From positions 11,366,550-11,430,549 of the forward strand of contig OZ024821.1 in assembly GCA_964016985.1 (NCBI GenBank): DNA of 64,000 nt, read 5' to 3'. Source of the DNA: Anodontia alba (taxonomy: Eukaryota; Mollusca; Bivalvia; Lucinida; Lucinidae). A program made the position numbers and the translations under genes. A model generated the notes under the pieces. The model was not told where the DNA came from and did not search any database. It saw only the letters and a list, made by a program, of their open reading frames with translations. Of the stretch, positions 22,029 to 33,389 are shown piece by piece. Every line of letters starts with the position of its first letter. The first letter of the stretch is position 1.

Positions 22029-23010
22029 CTCAAAAGCCAAGACTAGTCTCGTATTATCTTCAGAAACCGTTAAAGCAGTGGCTTGACCAGGGAGTAGAGG
22101 AAAACCTATTCGAGCATGTACCACAGGGAGAGCCAGTTACTTGGTGTTCGCCGCTAGTAGTGCAGCCTAAACCAAGATTCAGCAACACACCAAGTGACCA
22201 GTTACAATCTCACATGATCCGAGCTTCCGTTGATCTACGTGTACCCAATAAATTTATGGAACGGAACAGAATAATGCAAGGACCGCTAGTAGAAGATTTC
22301 ACTTACAAGTTCCATGATTGCGTCATTTTCTCAAAAATGGACTTGAGACAAGTTTACATGCAGTTAGTTTTGGATCCAAGATCGAGAGAAGTGGCAACTT
22401 TTAGCACGCCTTGGGGCAATATGAGGTCTAAAAGATTAATATTCGGAGCGAAGGCATCAAAGGACTTATTCGATGAGACCATGTACAGGCTATTTGGGGA
22501 CATACCTAAATGTTTGTACTAGCGCAATGACATTCTTATCGGAGGGAGAAATCTACAGGAGCACAATAAAACGCTTGAGAAAGTTCTACAGAGAGCAACA
22601 GACTTCGGAATCACGTTCAGCAAGGAGAAATATCAATTCGCATATACAGAACTGGACTTCTATGGGTACAGATTCACCAGTGGAGGGTTAAAACCGGCCG
22701 AGGACAAAGTCCGAGCTGTCAAAGAAAGCAAGCCCCCAGTGTCAAAAGAAGCAGTACGTAGTTTCTTGGGAATGATAGGATATCTTTCCAAATTCATACC
22801 GCGCTACTCTATGTTAACAGCACCACTGAGAATCCTGACACACAAGAATACTAAATTTAGATGGGGAATCAAGGAGCAGAAAGCATTTGATAAGCTCAGA
22901 GACAGCATCACGAGTGAGGATACGATAGCATACTTCAACCCTAGCCAACCAATAATCGTTAGAACAGAAGCGAGCTTCAACGAAGGACTTGCAGCAGGAC
23001 TTTTTCAGCC
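22022..23010 (+). pseudogene. Gypsy-type reverse transcriptase and start of RNase H
   Basis: Frame 22022-23010 has a single in-frame stop (22520-22522). It reads PVAQKPRLVSYYLQKPL, SVDLRVPNKF-type fingers, motif A with FSKMDLRQVYMQL (about 22330) and FGAKASKDLFDE. At the YxDD position the sequence is CLY-stop-RNDILIGG, where family members have a DD pair, so one catalytic aspartate is replaced by Asn beside the stop. Connection: SFLGMIGYLSKFIPRYS and LTAPLRILTHK. RNase H starts IIVRTEASFNEGLAAGLFQ and then breaks off at about 23010. The continuation is found inverted at 26281. Confidence 0.9.
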
Positions 23011-23011
23011 A

Positions 23012-23041
23012 GTATATTTGAATAGGCGTGTTTTCGTAATG
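23012..23041. mobile_element. Terminal fragment of the CATCACG palindromic element at the Gypsy breakpoint
   Basis: TATATTTGAATAGGCGTG followed by TTTTCGTAATG is nearly identical to the right end of the complete copy (17854-17883). It lies immediately after the last recognisable RNase H codon, with its terminal end pointing away from pol. Confidence 0.75.
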
Positions 23042-23125
23042 ACTAAACAAAACAGGTAATAAATGCGGCACTTTTGATAATGCGATAATACACAGACAGA
23101 GAGTAAGCACAACAGAAACGTCAGA

Positions 23126-23126
<1 letters not shown>

Positions 23127-23157
<31 letters not shown>
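23127..23157. repeat. (TAA)n microsatellite
   Basis: About ten AAT/TAA units at 23127-23157. Confidence 0.9.
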
Positions 23158-23160
<3 letters not shown>

Positions 23161-23239
23161 CAAACATGCTCGGCCAAAAAAGTGGTCCGGCGCTTGCCGG
23201 ACCTGCCGGACCGCTGACGACGGCCTTGCAATAAAAGAA

Positions 23240-23330
23240 TATTACCAGGCCCAGTAGCTGAACAAAGTGGGGATCAAGCCACAACCTCCTGATCATCAGT
23301 CGGATATGCATCTGACTGAGCCACACGGGC
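23240..23330 (-). mobile_element. tRNA-like SINE head, partial
   Basis: On the minus strand a TGGCTCAGTCAGATG A-box-like stretch (about 23311-23323) is followed by a GTGGCTTGATCCCC B-box-like stretch (about 23269-23283) with SINE-like spacing. The following sequence (GGTCCGGCAGGTCCGGC repeats at 23183-23220 on this strand) is unlike the family 1 tail, so it is another family or a chimera. Confidence 0.5.
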
Positions 23331-23479
23331 AAAAAGATGAATTTTCGCTTGTTCCCATGCAAAGGAACCGTGTGACTCTTATTGGTAACACCATGTCACA
23401 CGGTGGCAGGAACCACCTATATGAGATTATTATTATATACTTTTTGACTGTCTCATTATCCTGAAGTGTTGTGATAAAG

Positions 23480-24051
23480 CTACTGTGCTTTCGACATCTT
23501 TCAGAAAGTCGTTTTTTTTTTTTGCTCAGCGCTTTAAACAGAAGAAATAAATTTGTAAACTTTTGTCATGATTAATTGCAAAACCATTTGTCGTAACTAC
23601 CTATGTGCAAAAAAGTTTTATTCTAGTCAGTGGTTTTTAAAAAATCCAATATTTTCACTCTTTCCCATGTAAAAATGAATGAAAAATTATGCAGAAATTT
23701 GTAGGGTAGGTAACTTGGAGGCAGATTTTTAACAAGTTTCACTTGTTCAATTTTTCTGAAATTTTCACAATATTGTTGTGAAACATCAATAATTCAAATT
23801 CAGCAAAGAAAAGTAAAAAATATCTACCAAGACAAAAATTCAAAAAAATCACTTTACTACAGAAATTGCATAGGTCAGACCAATTTTTGGCGATAAATTT
23901 AATTTTAGGGTACAAATTTGAAAACAAAACACAGAAACAGAAAAGACAAATGGTTTCTGATAAGATATAGTCAATCAAAACAAAATATTTTCATTTAAGA
24001 TAAAACGCCAAGCAAAAAACGTCTTTCCGAGAGATGTCGAAAGGACAGTAG
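23480..24051. mobile_element. ~570 bp MITE with ~55 bp imperfect inverted ends
   Basis: The left end CTACTGTGCTTTCGACATCT and the AGAAAGTCG T-run GCTCAGCGCTTTA (23480-23540) are inverted at the right end (about 23995-24051, AAACGCCAAGC..GTCTTTCC..GATGTCGAAAGGACAGTAG). The interior is AT-rich without a supported ORF. No clear target duplication. Confidence 0.7.
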
Positions 24052-24154
24052 ATTGACGGTAAAGGTCATTAGACTGTAGATCGCTCTGAAAGGTAGCGAA
24101 TCATAACAGATGGATGGATGGACTGACTGCGGAACAAAGTAAAAACAGTAATCC

Positions 24155-24196
24155 GCTCCCCCCCCCCCCCCCCCACACCCCACACACACACACGCA
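24155..24196. repeat. Poly-C / (CA)n low-complexity tract
   Basis: A C-run of about 16 bases leads into CACACACACACACGCAC. Such tracts are prone to assembly and length errors. Confidence 0.9.
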
Positions 24197-24496
24197 CTCC
24201 CCACCAACTCCCACACAAAAACAGTTTAGAGGGTGTATAACAGTTTTCAAAATTGGTCAGAATTTCCTTGCCTAGGCTACACCAGGAATCTACCCTGGAA
24301 TCTCAAGCTATAGAGATCTCAGGAAATCAACAAAAAACTTCAGAAATTAAACTCAACATTTCAATATATTACCATAAATATGGTTAATCATTTCAAAATA
24401 AGGTGACTGATGGACCGCAAGCATATTCCACATGGGACAGCTACACAAGAAATGCAGACTGCTAGACAACTGAAGACTGTGATGTTTATAAGGTTG

Positions 24497-26281
24497 TTAG
24501 AAGGTGGAAAAATCACAAGCTTCCCGTATGGTCCGCTGACTTCTGTTCCGCCGTACGGTAGTGTCTCCCGGTCTACTGTGAATATTCTCGGTTTCGTTTG
24601 TCCCTGTACCTTGATATGGTCTTGTTCTCCTCAACAGATCCTCCCTCCAGCTCAGCTGGTTCTGATCTTCATCATGATTATTATCGTTATCATTGCTGTT
24701 TTCACCGCTCCTTCCGTGTTGTTTATCGGTCACTAAGGTGTTGGCAAGCTTGGACTGGTTTGCATCACGGCTGATTTCCCTTCCATCTTTAACCCGCCTC
24801 ACTGATATCTTTGAACCTTCTATTTTGAATACTATGTAGAAAGCCGGTTCAAATTCTGTTGTCCATTTGTTAGCTTTGCGTTGTTTTAACAATACATACT
24901 CGTTGAGTTGGAATGTATGGCCTCTCGTGTTTCTATTCTCAGCATTTAATTTCATTGTTTCTTTGTATTTCCTGTCTCTTTCGGCGATTTCTATTTCATT
25001 TGCTGTACTGTTGTTGTCTCTAGTATTGTTGATATAGTCCAGCTTGATCCGTACTTCTCGATTCATCATTCCCTGGTAAGGTGTCATTCCAGTTGCTGGG
25101 TGTGGTGTTGATCTGTACCCGACCAACATCTCCTGTATGGATATCTCCCTGTTCTGGTTCTGCAGGTGAGCGATTTGTTCTGTTTTGTTTAGGATTCGCA
25201 TAAACTCTCCACTTCTCCGTTTGCCCTTGGATGTTCTGGTGTAATTCTGTGATGGTTAAAACCCTCTTCTTCTGTGAAATTGGCGAAATCTCTGGAATTG
25301 AATGGTGCCCCGTTATCACTGTACAGTTCTTGGTGTTCCATGGGAAGCAAACATCTTCTTGAGCGCTACTTTTGTGTGTTTAAAATCTATCATTCTCATG
25401 CTCTCGACCTCGGGATATCTTGTCCTTCTGTCTATGGCTACCAAATTATAGTGGCCATCCGGGTATGGTCCCCCGAAGTCCACGCATATGCTTTCCCATG
25501 GTTTCTCTGGAATGTCCATGATCTTCACTGGTTCCCTTCTGTGTTGCCTGGTTGTCAACTGACACTCGTAACAGCGTCCTATTATGTCTTCCACTAGGTT
25601 GTTCATCTTAGGAAACCAATAACTTTCCCTCAGCATTTGCTTGGTTTTGGTAATTCCAAAATGACCAAGACTGTGGGCTGCTCTGACCACTTTCTCTTGT
25701 AGACTGTTTGGTATGATGATCTTTTGTAGTCTGAAGATAATACCCTTTGCTGTATATAATTCCTCCCGTATCGGATAAAATGGCTCTACTTCCGAATCCT
25801 TTTTATATTTTTCCCAGTCTCCTCGCTCGATTCTTCCGGTAAGTGTCTGAAGCTGACGATCTTTTTCCGTCTCTTGTTTGATTCTTTCGACCAGCACTGC
25901 ATGTTCTGTGGCTACAACTTGCTTTATTATCCTCTCGATACTGTCATGTCCCGTCTCTGGTAGTGGATGTCTAGATAAATAATCAAGGGGGTCCGCTTCG
26001 TTCCTTCCTGGCTCATAGACTAGCTCAAAGTCAACGTCTTGAAGATCCATAAGCCATTTCTCTATTCTCGGTGGAACTTTGGATGTTGCCTTATTGAACA
26101 TAGGCAATAATGGCTTATGCGCGATAATAATCCGGAATCGTGGAGCCCCTAGAAGATATATGCTATTTAAAACGATTTTTAGCCCATTTGATCGCTAAAG
26201 CGTCCTTTTCTGTCTGGCTGTAACGCTTTTCTATTTCTGTCATCGATCGGCTGATAAAATGTACTGGCTGTAAACCTTTGC
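24497..26281 (-). pseudogene. Gypsy-type RNase H C-terminus and integrase (inverted half of the split element)
   Basis: Reading on the minus strand from 26281: QPVHFISRSMTEIEKRYSQT and ALAIKWAKNRF with a stop, the end of RNase H (KWLMDLQDVDFELVYEPG, then PLDYLSRHP). Integrase HHCC finger with HSLGHFG and CYECQ (about 25640-25560), the DDE core with VDFGGPYPDG, then YSDNGAPFNS-like after a small deletion near 25313, then PRANGEVES (about 25210) before another frameshift near 25203. The C-terminal region includes FQLNEYVLLKQRK and KISVRRVKDGREI, ending about 24497. It begins within a few codons of where the plus-strand half stops, so both belong to one ancestral copy or two identical ones. Dead. 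Confidence 0.88.
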
Positions 26282-26282
26282 C

Positions 26283-26422
26283 GAGGCGGTTCTAACAAGT
26301 ACCCACAATCTATGTTTTTGAGCAGAAATAAGAAAAATAATGTATACCCCTGTAAACCCCATTTACTGTATAAACATAAGGGTTTGAGGGGGCCAAAATT
26401 ATATAGGTATGTTTTCGTGATG
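26283..26422. mobile_element. Half copy of the CATCACG palindromic element at the second Gypsy breakpoint
   Basis: Runs from the element centre (GAGGCGGTTCTAAC) through GAGCAGAAATAAGAAAAATA and the AAACCCC / GGGTTTG pair to the terminus GTTTTCGTGATG. It matches 54540-54678 closely. The centre side abuts the integrase half of pol and the terminus points away from it, the same orientation relationship as at 23012. Confidence 0.8.
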
Positions 26423-27028
26423 AACGATAGTGGCTCGTTTCACCTGTAAGCCTATCCAAGGTGTGAAAACAAAACAGTCACACGTCGTGCCAAACATTGC
26501 AATCATTATAATGACACCTGTTTGATTTAATTCATTATCTTTAAAGGATTAGTATCAATAGATGATATATCAAAGACATGATAAACTCGTTGAGCTTTGA
26601 TCCAGAATGAATAAAATTATTCTAAATAAAAAAAAAACAAAAAAAACATGTTGGTCGACAAGTTATGTATAAAACTTTTTGACTGAATGCAAAAATATTC
26701 TTAATCCTGAAACTGTACATATCGAAAGTAACACTGCCTGATAAGACCCGCAGAGGGGTCAAAATAGTTGTTTAAGATTTGCCAAAGTCTTATGTTTATT
26801 CTGTTAATGTTAAACTGGCTAAATTCTTGGCCAAAATGTCTGAAATTCTGGCCCCCAAAATGCTTCCAATATGCATTAAAACGCACGTACAGGCGTCGAT
26901 AATTCAAAACTTTTCTCGGGGGAAATCCCCCAACCCCACTTACCTCTCCCGCATCTCGTGCCTTCGGCACTCGACGCTAACCTCCGCCCGACCACTTTTC
27001 ACTACCCGGCGACGGGCCTGTATAGGGG
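26423..27028. other. Non-coding DNA
   Basis: AT-rich to about 26900, then a GC-rich stretch (26915-27020) with CGGGGGAAATCCCCC and GTGCCTTCGGCAC hairpins, probably an older repeat truncated by the next SINE. Confidence 0.45.
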
Positions 27029-27234
27029 TTGATCATGAAATATTTTCTATGTTCATTCTCTCCCTTCAGCTGATTCAATACAAGCAGTTTTTGGATTTGG
27101 GTGAAAGAATGCACAAGTACTTCTGAACAGCTTAGAGGACTACCTCTGCCCAGGAAAAGTGTGGTTAGGTAATCTGATTAGCTCAACTTGACCCTAATGG
27201 GTTGACTAGGTGGTACAACTTCAACTCAATCCAG

Positions 27235-27268
<34 letters not shown>
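27029..27268 (+). mobile_element. SINE family 1, head-less diverged copy with poly-A
   Basis: Begins at GATCATGAAATATTTTCTATG and continues through the CTTAGAGGAC and GTGTGGTTAGGTAA segments to the GGGTTGACTAGG tail, then about 34 A residues (27235-27268). The tRNA-like head is missing. More diverged than the copies at 36 and 37 kb. Confidence 0.85.
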
Positions 27269-27270
<2 letters not shown>

Positions 27271-27479
27271 TATTGCATAAATATATGAACAGCCCACATT
27301 CAACTGTACCAGTGCCTCAGTGCATTCTAATGAGAAGCAAGCTTTGCTGGGTAGATTTCTATTGTTGATTGCGGACAGAAGGCAATTGAAACAGCTCACC
27401 TTGAGCACCATATGCTCAAGTGAGATAAAAAGGTCAGGGTCGCCAGAGCTAAAAATAGAAAACAAACATTAACTTCCCT

Positions 27480-29110
27480 AACCCCACCCGCCTACTTGAG
27501 TACCTTTAAATTACTTGATTATACCTTTTATGCTAGGAAGTTGAAATTTGGTATGCTACATCTAAACCTAAACCATCAACTTGGTGCTAGAGTTGCCCCT
27601 TGGTCACACCATCGGGTGGGACTGGGGGTCAGTGTTTACGTTAACATAGACATTTATGTCCACCTTTCTCTTGGAGGTCATAACTTGGGTACCTTTTACG
27701 ATAGGAAGTTAAAATTTGGTATGCTACTTATCAAGACCTAATACTAGAAGTCAATGTCGTCACTAGGGTATGCCCTGGGGCTGGGCTAGTGGTCAAAGTG
27801 TATAACAGGTAAAATTTGGGTACCTTTTATACTAGGAAGTTGAATTTGGTATGCTACTTAGGTCCTGACTTGGGTACTTTGATGCTAGAGGGTACCTTTG
27901 ATGCTAGGAAGTTGTAATATGGTATGCTACTCATGCAGGCCTAAACCTTCAACTCTGTCTTACAGTTGCTCCTGGATCATTCATGCCCTGGGTTGGGGCT
28001 AGGGGTCAAAAGGTATAGCAGGTCAGATTTTACATTGACATTTACATCCACATTTCTTTTGGAGTTCATAACTTGGGTACCTCTTTTGCTAGGAAGTTAA
28101 GTGAGTGATGCTACTTACCCTGACCTAATCCTTCGTTTCTATGGTAGTTGTCCCTAGGTCATGCCAAGGGGTGGAGCTAGGGATCCACTGGGCTTGCTGA
28201 TTTGTGTACTTTGGGCACATGTCTAGGATTGAATTTTTCAGAAGTTCATATCTCACCAAACACTTATCAGAAAGCATTCATATTTGGACCTTAGGTATCT
28301 TGGAGGGTCAGCTGTCATTCCTTTAGGTCTCTACCCAGGATGGAGCTAAATGTCAAAATCTAGGATTCATGTAAAAAAAGTGTTTATTTTTCTACTATTC
28401 TATCTTGAAAACAGCTTTGACAGATGTTTGATCAGACATCAGTCAACCTTGTGACATTGACTTGTACATGTAGGTCATGAAGGGGATGTCAGCATGACCG
28501 ATATTTCGTGGTCCAGTAATTTTTCCTTTTATCCCGAAGTTCTCATGGTCCAGTGATTTTGCATTATATCTTGAAATATATTACAGGTATAAACACCATA
28601 CTTTCAGATTATAAGTCAGTGTGACCCAAACATTGACCCCATAATAAATATAGGTCACAGTGACCTATATAGGTCACAGTGTGGCCTGAAGTTTGAGACT
28701 GAAATAAATGTAGGTAACAGCAAACTATATTTCTTGCTGTAGTGATGTTTGCTTTATATCTTGAAAAGTATAAACACCATACTTTCTGATTATGAGTCAG
28801 TAGTACCACCTAGTTTACCTCTAAATAAATGTCGGTCACAGTAATCTGCTTTCTTGGTTCAGTATTTTTTGCCTTATATTTTGAAGATTATTTGATGTAT
28901 AAACATATTACTTATGGATTATGAGTCAGGATTACTTGAAGTTGGTCAGATTTTACATTGACATTTGTGTCTGCATTTCTTTAGGTTATAGCTTAGATAC
29001 AGTATGCTAGGAAGTCAACATTTAGTATGCTAGTTACCGAGACCTTAACCGTCAACTCTGTGCTAGAATTGCCTTGGGGTAATTCTAGGGGTCAGAATGT
29101 ATAATAGGTC
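27480..29110. repeat. Degenerate tandem repeats: TGCTAGGAAGTTGAAATTTGG units, then a ~190 bp GGTCACAGTGACC set
   Basis: 27520-28110 contains about five units with CTAGGAAGTTxAAATTTGGTATGCTACTT followed by GGGGCTAGGGGTCAAA-like text, with irregular 130-240 bp spacing. One more lies near 29000. About 28550-28930 holds two to three units of ~190 bp with TATATCTTGAAxxxTATAAACACCATACTTTC and GGTCACAGT. The 33000-33240 block is related to the first set. No gene supported. Confidence 0.7.
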
Positions 29111-29339
29111 AGATTGAGCAATTTAGGAAATAGTTGTTGCCATATAGGCAATGAACAAAGGAAGGTATCATTTTTGCACTTTGGACAGAGTTCAGTTAAA
29201 AAAAAAAACAAAAAAAACAAGCAACTATTTAGTATTTTTCATTACTTTGAGGTTTGCACAAGAAATATATAACTTTATTATCCCGTCAAACATACCCATC
29301 TTCATTCCATTTATGTTACAGTGCAGTGGTTAGGTATTA

Positions 29340-29515
29340 GACAGTGTCTGCCATGCTTTTATGTACTGTTTTTAACTTGATAAAAGAAGTGCACATGTGC
29401 TGGTTAAATACTTAGAGGATTAAGGCTACCCAAGAAAAGTATGTATAGGTTAATATATAGCTCCACCTGACCTCGACAGCATTGACTGGGCCATAAAACT
29501 CTCAGCCGAAACAAA
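29340..29515 (+). mobile_element. SINE family 1, eroded tail
   Basis: Contains GTGCACATGTGCTGGTTAAA, CTTAGAGGATTAAGGC and CATTGACTGGGCCATAAAACTC, matching the SINE body and tail. The head is absent. Confidence 0.75.
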
Positions 29516-30003
29516 AGTACCTTATAGAGCTTACCTATACTAACCTATACTAAATGTCCTTCCTTTTTACTGGGAAAAGTTAGAGCAGCAGATATCTTTT
29601 TGAGCATTTGGGTATTTAACCCATTCAAAATATAATCAATTAGGTAAAATCGTATTTCACTTTTTGGTTTGAGTAAAAATACCCTGCAAAAGGAAAATTA
29701 ATTGGGTAAAACTTATAAAACTGAAGGAAAGAGCACAAAAAAGCCTGATTTAAGTATTTAAAACATTTTAGAACATTTTAAAATATTTAAGTTTCATTAT
29801 ACGCTATTAATTTTATGATTATATTTGTCGTATGAAGAATAAAATCATCTGTTATGTGCAGTAATCATAATTATAAGATAGTGATCATGTGCTTTTCTGG
29901 CCTTAAAACTTTTAATTTTACCCTTGAATTTGGCAATAATTGCGTACTCTGTCAGATCACTTAGGTATAAATACTCAAGGTTTTGAAAATAATTGAGTAC
30001 ATG
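29516..30003. other. AT-rich non-coding DNA
   Basis: No gene or repeat recognised. Contains the left side of the target site of the next LINE. Confidence 0.5.
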
Positions 30004-30446
30004 TAATTGCTCAAAACTTTTTTTTTTTTTTTTTGTTATTTAATATTTATTTTCGAATATTCACAATACACAACATATTTCATTGTTTACAAATAGTAAG
30101 TATTTCAAAGCAAATGTATACATAGTTTACATGGTACACATACATAGACATGTTTCTTGTTCTTTGACAACACAATAGTTAATCAATCATATCACTTATA
30201 TAATTCATAGCATATATTTTTTTTACATATATGTATGTATTATGGATACTTGGAAACATTTAAGATTTTAGAGGGTTTGTTACACACACACACAGACACA
30301 CGCACACGCACACACACACGCACACACACACACACACACAGAAAATAAATGTACCAGCTATATATGATAATGACAAAAAAATATTGAAATTTTTGTGCTA
30401 CCTTCCCGATTATCGAACTAATGCAGGTTTCTTAAATTTATTTAAT

Positions 30447-31595
30447 TTAAAAATTCTCAAAATTTCTCCATATTTGTTCAAACTGGGCAAGCTTGTCTTT
30501 TATAAAGTAGATTTCCTTTTCAAGTTTTATTCTGTTTCTTAGGTATGACTTAAATTGATTTATAGTTGGTATTGTTTTTGTGCATTTTTCCCTGTATATA
30601 AAATATTTTCCAAGTAATATAAGAAAATTTTTTAATTTGATTTCTGGTTTTCCGATTGAAAAAGTTAAACCAAAACTTACAGTATATAAAGTAAGATTTA
30701 CTTCAATATTATGTTCTGTTAGAAAGTCGGAAAATTTCGCCCAGAATGTTTGTATATGTATGCACTGCCAAAATAGATGATCTGTTGTTTCTATCTCCAT
30801 GTAACAAGATTCGCAAAGTGCTGAATCTGCTATATTACATTTTAGTAAGAATTTGTTTGTAGGTATAATGCGCATAATGTATTTGTATTGGAAGTTTATA
30901 AGCTTTATATCTTTTGTAGCGGTCAGTGTATTTGTATATATCCTCTTCCAATTAAAGTTTTGATTGTCAAATTTTGTGTTCCATTTTTGTTCTGCTTTAT
31001 TGTTTGGGGTCTGCTTGTTCAAAATATACTGATAGATATATCTATTCGTTTGTTTTGTTTTTACTATTTGACTTATGAGTGTTGGCTTCATAGGCATATC
31101 TAAAGGTTCTTGTTTTATCATTGCTTTCCACGTATTAGGTATACTGTGAAGCAGGGTTAAGTATTTTAGGAAATCGCTGTTGGGTAAATCGTATTTTGCT
31201 TTTAAACTAGTAAAATCCAAAACACTTTTGTCTGTGTTGTTCACTATGTCTTTCATATATACTATACCTTTGTTGTGCCAATCACTGTAAAATATTGTAT
31301 TATTATCTGCTTTTATGTTTGTGTTGTTCCATAAGACTTCGTTTCCACAGTTACAAATAGTTGACCTTGAGTTTTCAATACACCATTCTATCAAGATTTC
31401 CTTGAAAAAAATATTTGTTATGTTGAGATTTTCTGCGTCACTTTTGGAAAGGTTACACTCAAAGAACAATTTCCCGCCATATTTTTTAAGTTTGGACAAA
31501 TAGATTTGGCTAAGCATGCTTGTTTCGGATATTTGGATTATTCTTTTAATCCAACTGATTTTTAGTGCCTTTATAAACGTTTTTATATCTATCAT
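30447..31595 (-). pseudogene. L1-like RT C-terminal domain with CCHC knuckle
   Basis: An open frame of 382 codons, intact for its length, begins MIDIKTFIKALKISWIKRI (a conserved post-thumb segment of L1-type ORF2) and contains a CCHC motif CESCYMEIETTDHLFWQC (about residues 263-280). It ends FEQIWRNFENF near 30450. Upstream thumb sequence (a KLTLMGKITVIKSFALPKLIY-like segment) lies at 31600-31830 in another frame. Probably once part of ORF2. Its intactness means only that no stops have accumulated in this stretch. Confidence 0.85.
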
Positions 31596-32035
31596 TTTAG
31601 ACCCCCCTTTCCATAGTCTTGTATCAGAGTTTCTCGTTTGATTTTATCCGGTTTCCCGTCCCAGATAAATTTATACATTATGGTCTCTATTCGTTTAATT
31701 GTGTCTGCTGGTGGACTTTGCAACAAGGATAGAACATAAATTAGTTTGGTAGTGCAAAAGATTTTATTACTGTTATTTTTCCCATCAGTGTAAGTTTTCT
31801 ATGCTGCCATTGTTTTAAACAGTTTTCAAAATTGTTTATATTTGGTTCTAAGTTAACTTCAAAGATAGAGTCCTTATTTGTTGTAAACGTCATCCCAAGT
31901 GCCGTTGCTTGTGATGAATTCCATTGAAATTTACGATGTTATAGGTATACTACTTCAGTTTTTCTCAGTGCACCAATGCGCAATACTTGACATTTTTGGC
32001 GTTTAGTTTTAGTCCAGAGATATTCGCAAAATTAT

Positions 32036-32806
32036 CTAGTATATAAATAAGTGTTTCAAATGATTTATAGGAACCGTCCAATATAAATGACGCATCATCT
32101 GCAAAAAGCGATCTTCTAAATTCTTTTCCAAAAAATGTATACTTTTGAGATCCTCATTTGTGCTTATTTTATAGGACAGCAGTTCAATACAAATTATGAA
32201 TAAATAGGTGGAAAGAGGACAACCTTGACGTACTCCACGATGGATAGAAAAGAAGTTTGACATATATCCATTATTTGCAACACAGCATTTTACATCTGTG
32301 TAGAATAATTTTATCTACTTAGTGAAACTATTTCCAAAATTTAGGTGTTTTAAACATTTAAACATATATGCATGGTCTAGACTGTCAAATCCTTTTTCAA
32401 AGTCAGAAAAGAAAAGCAAACCAGGGTTATTTTGTTCTTCAGCTGTTTCTATAATATCGAAAAGAAGTCTGATGTTTTCTCTTATAAATCTTCCTTTAAT
32501 GAATCCAGTTTGTGAGTTATCGACAATACTTGTTATTATTGGTTTGATTCGGTTAGCTATGGCTTTAGTTGCAATTTTATAATCCACATTAAGAAGACTG
32601 ATTGGTCTCCAATTCTCAAGTTTTTCTATGTCTTTATTAGGTTTAGGGAGAAGTGTTATAACACCTTGTTTTTGTAATTCTGTTAAAGATCCATTTTTAT
32701 AGGAATAATTTATAGATCTAATGTAGTAATGTTTTATATCATTCCAGAATATCTTATAAAATTCAACAGTGGGGCCATCCGAGCCAGGGCTTTTTTGATT
32801 TTTCAT
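32036..32806 (-). pseudogene. L1-like RT fingers and palm
   Basis: Minus-strand 32806-32315 encodes KSPGSDGPTVEFYKIFW, TLLPKPNKDIEKLENWRPISLLN, DNSQTGFIKGRFIRENI and motif A FSDFEKGFDSLDH (Glu-Lys-Gly-Phe-Asp). After a stop near 32315, 32263-32036 encodes the HRGVRQGCPLSTYLF motif B. The FADD motif C is present near 32090-32110 in a shifted frame. At least two frameshifts. The L1-like assignment rests on the RGVRQGCPLS and GSDG motifs. Confidence 0.85.
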
Positions 32807-32939
32807 ATATTTAAGTGCTGTTTTGCATTCAAGTTCTGTTAATAGACCATCACATGAATCTGCTTCTGTTTCACTTAGTTTGTTAATTGCTCAAAACATT
32901 TGGGTATTTTACTGGGATCTGTCCTGAAAGTTTAATTAT

Positions 32940-33245
32940 GCACCTTACCACTGGATGCATTTGTTGTATTTTTATGCCCCGCCTGCCGAAGGCAGGAGTG
33001 GGGTATATAGCGTTTCGCCGTGATGTTACGTCCTTACGTGTGTATGTCACGTTTGTAACCAGGTTCAAGTTTACCTGCAAGTTTAGGTGCAATTTTACGT
33101 CCGCCTTTCTCTTGCAGCTTATAACTTTCATACCATTTGGACTAGAAAGTTGAAACTTGGTAGGGCAAGACCTTTCAAATCATGGTACTTTTGCACCAGG
33201 GTCCTGCCCATGGGCGGGGCTAGGGGTCAAAATATATAACAGGTC
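32940..33245 (+). repeat. Dispersed repeat with GCCTGCCGAAGGCAGGAGTGGGG start
   Basis: Begins GCCCCGCCTGCCGAAGGCAG (hairpin), then CGTTACGT-like text, then CTAGAAAGTTGAAACTTGGT and GGGGCTAGGGGTCAAAATAT. The second half is related to the units at 27.5-28.1 kb. No coding potential. Confidence 0.65.
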
Positions 33246-33389
33246 ACCAAGAAAACATACAAAATGTGACTACAAATATCACTTTGGTATCATTGGTGAG
33301 GCTGAAGAGTTAAAATTTAGCTCAATAATTACACAGAGGAAAGCTGTTTAGTTGTTGGTGAAAGGGCAAGTTTTAGGCTACTGATTCTG

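Larger units (their letters stand above)
30018..32883 (-). mobile_element. L1-like LINE, 5'-truncated, with poly-A and 14 bp TSD
   Basis: The minus-strand element starts (5' truncated) at 32883 and ends in a poly-A tract (T-run 30018-30036). The target duplication TAATTGCTCAAAAC lies at 30004-30017 and 32884-32897, with no extra bases. Its 3' UTR carries a (CA)n stretch (about 30284-30341). Coding remnants are listed separately. The truncation within the RT domain (just before the GSDG motif) and the long duplication are classic target-primed reverse transcription outcomes. Confidence 0.93.

Noticed and set aside
22814..23362. 182-codon minus ORF
   Set aside because: It crosses the RT/RNase H pseudogene in antisense, the microsatellite and a SINE head. 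A shadow with no domain.
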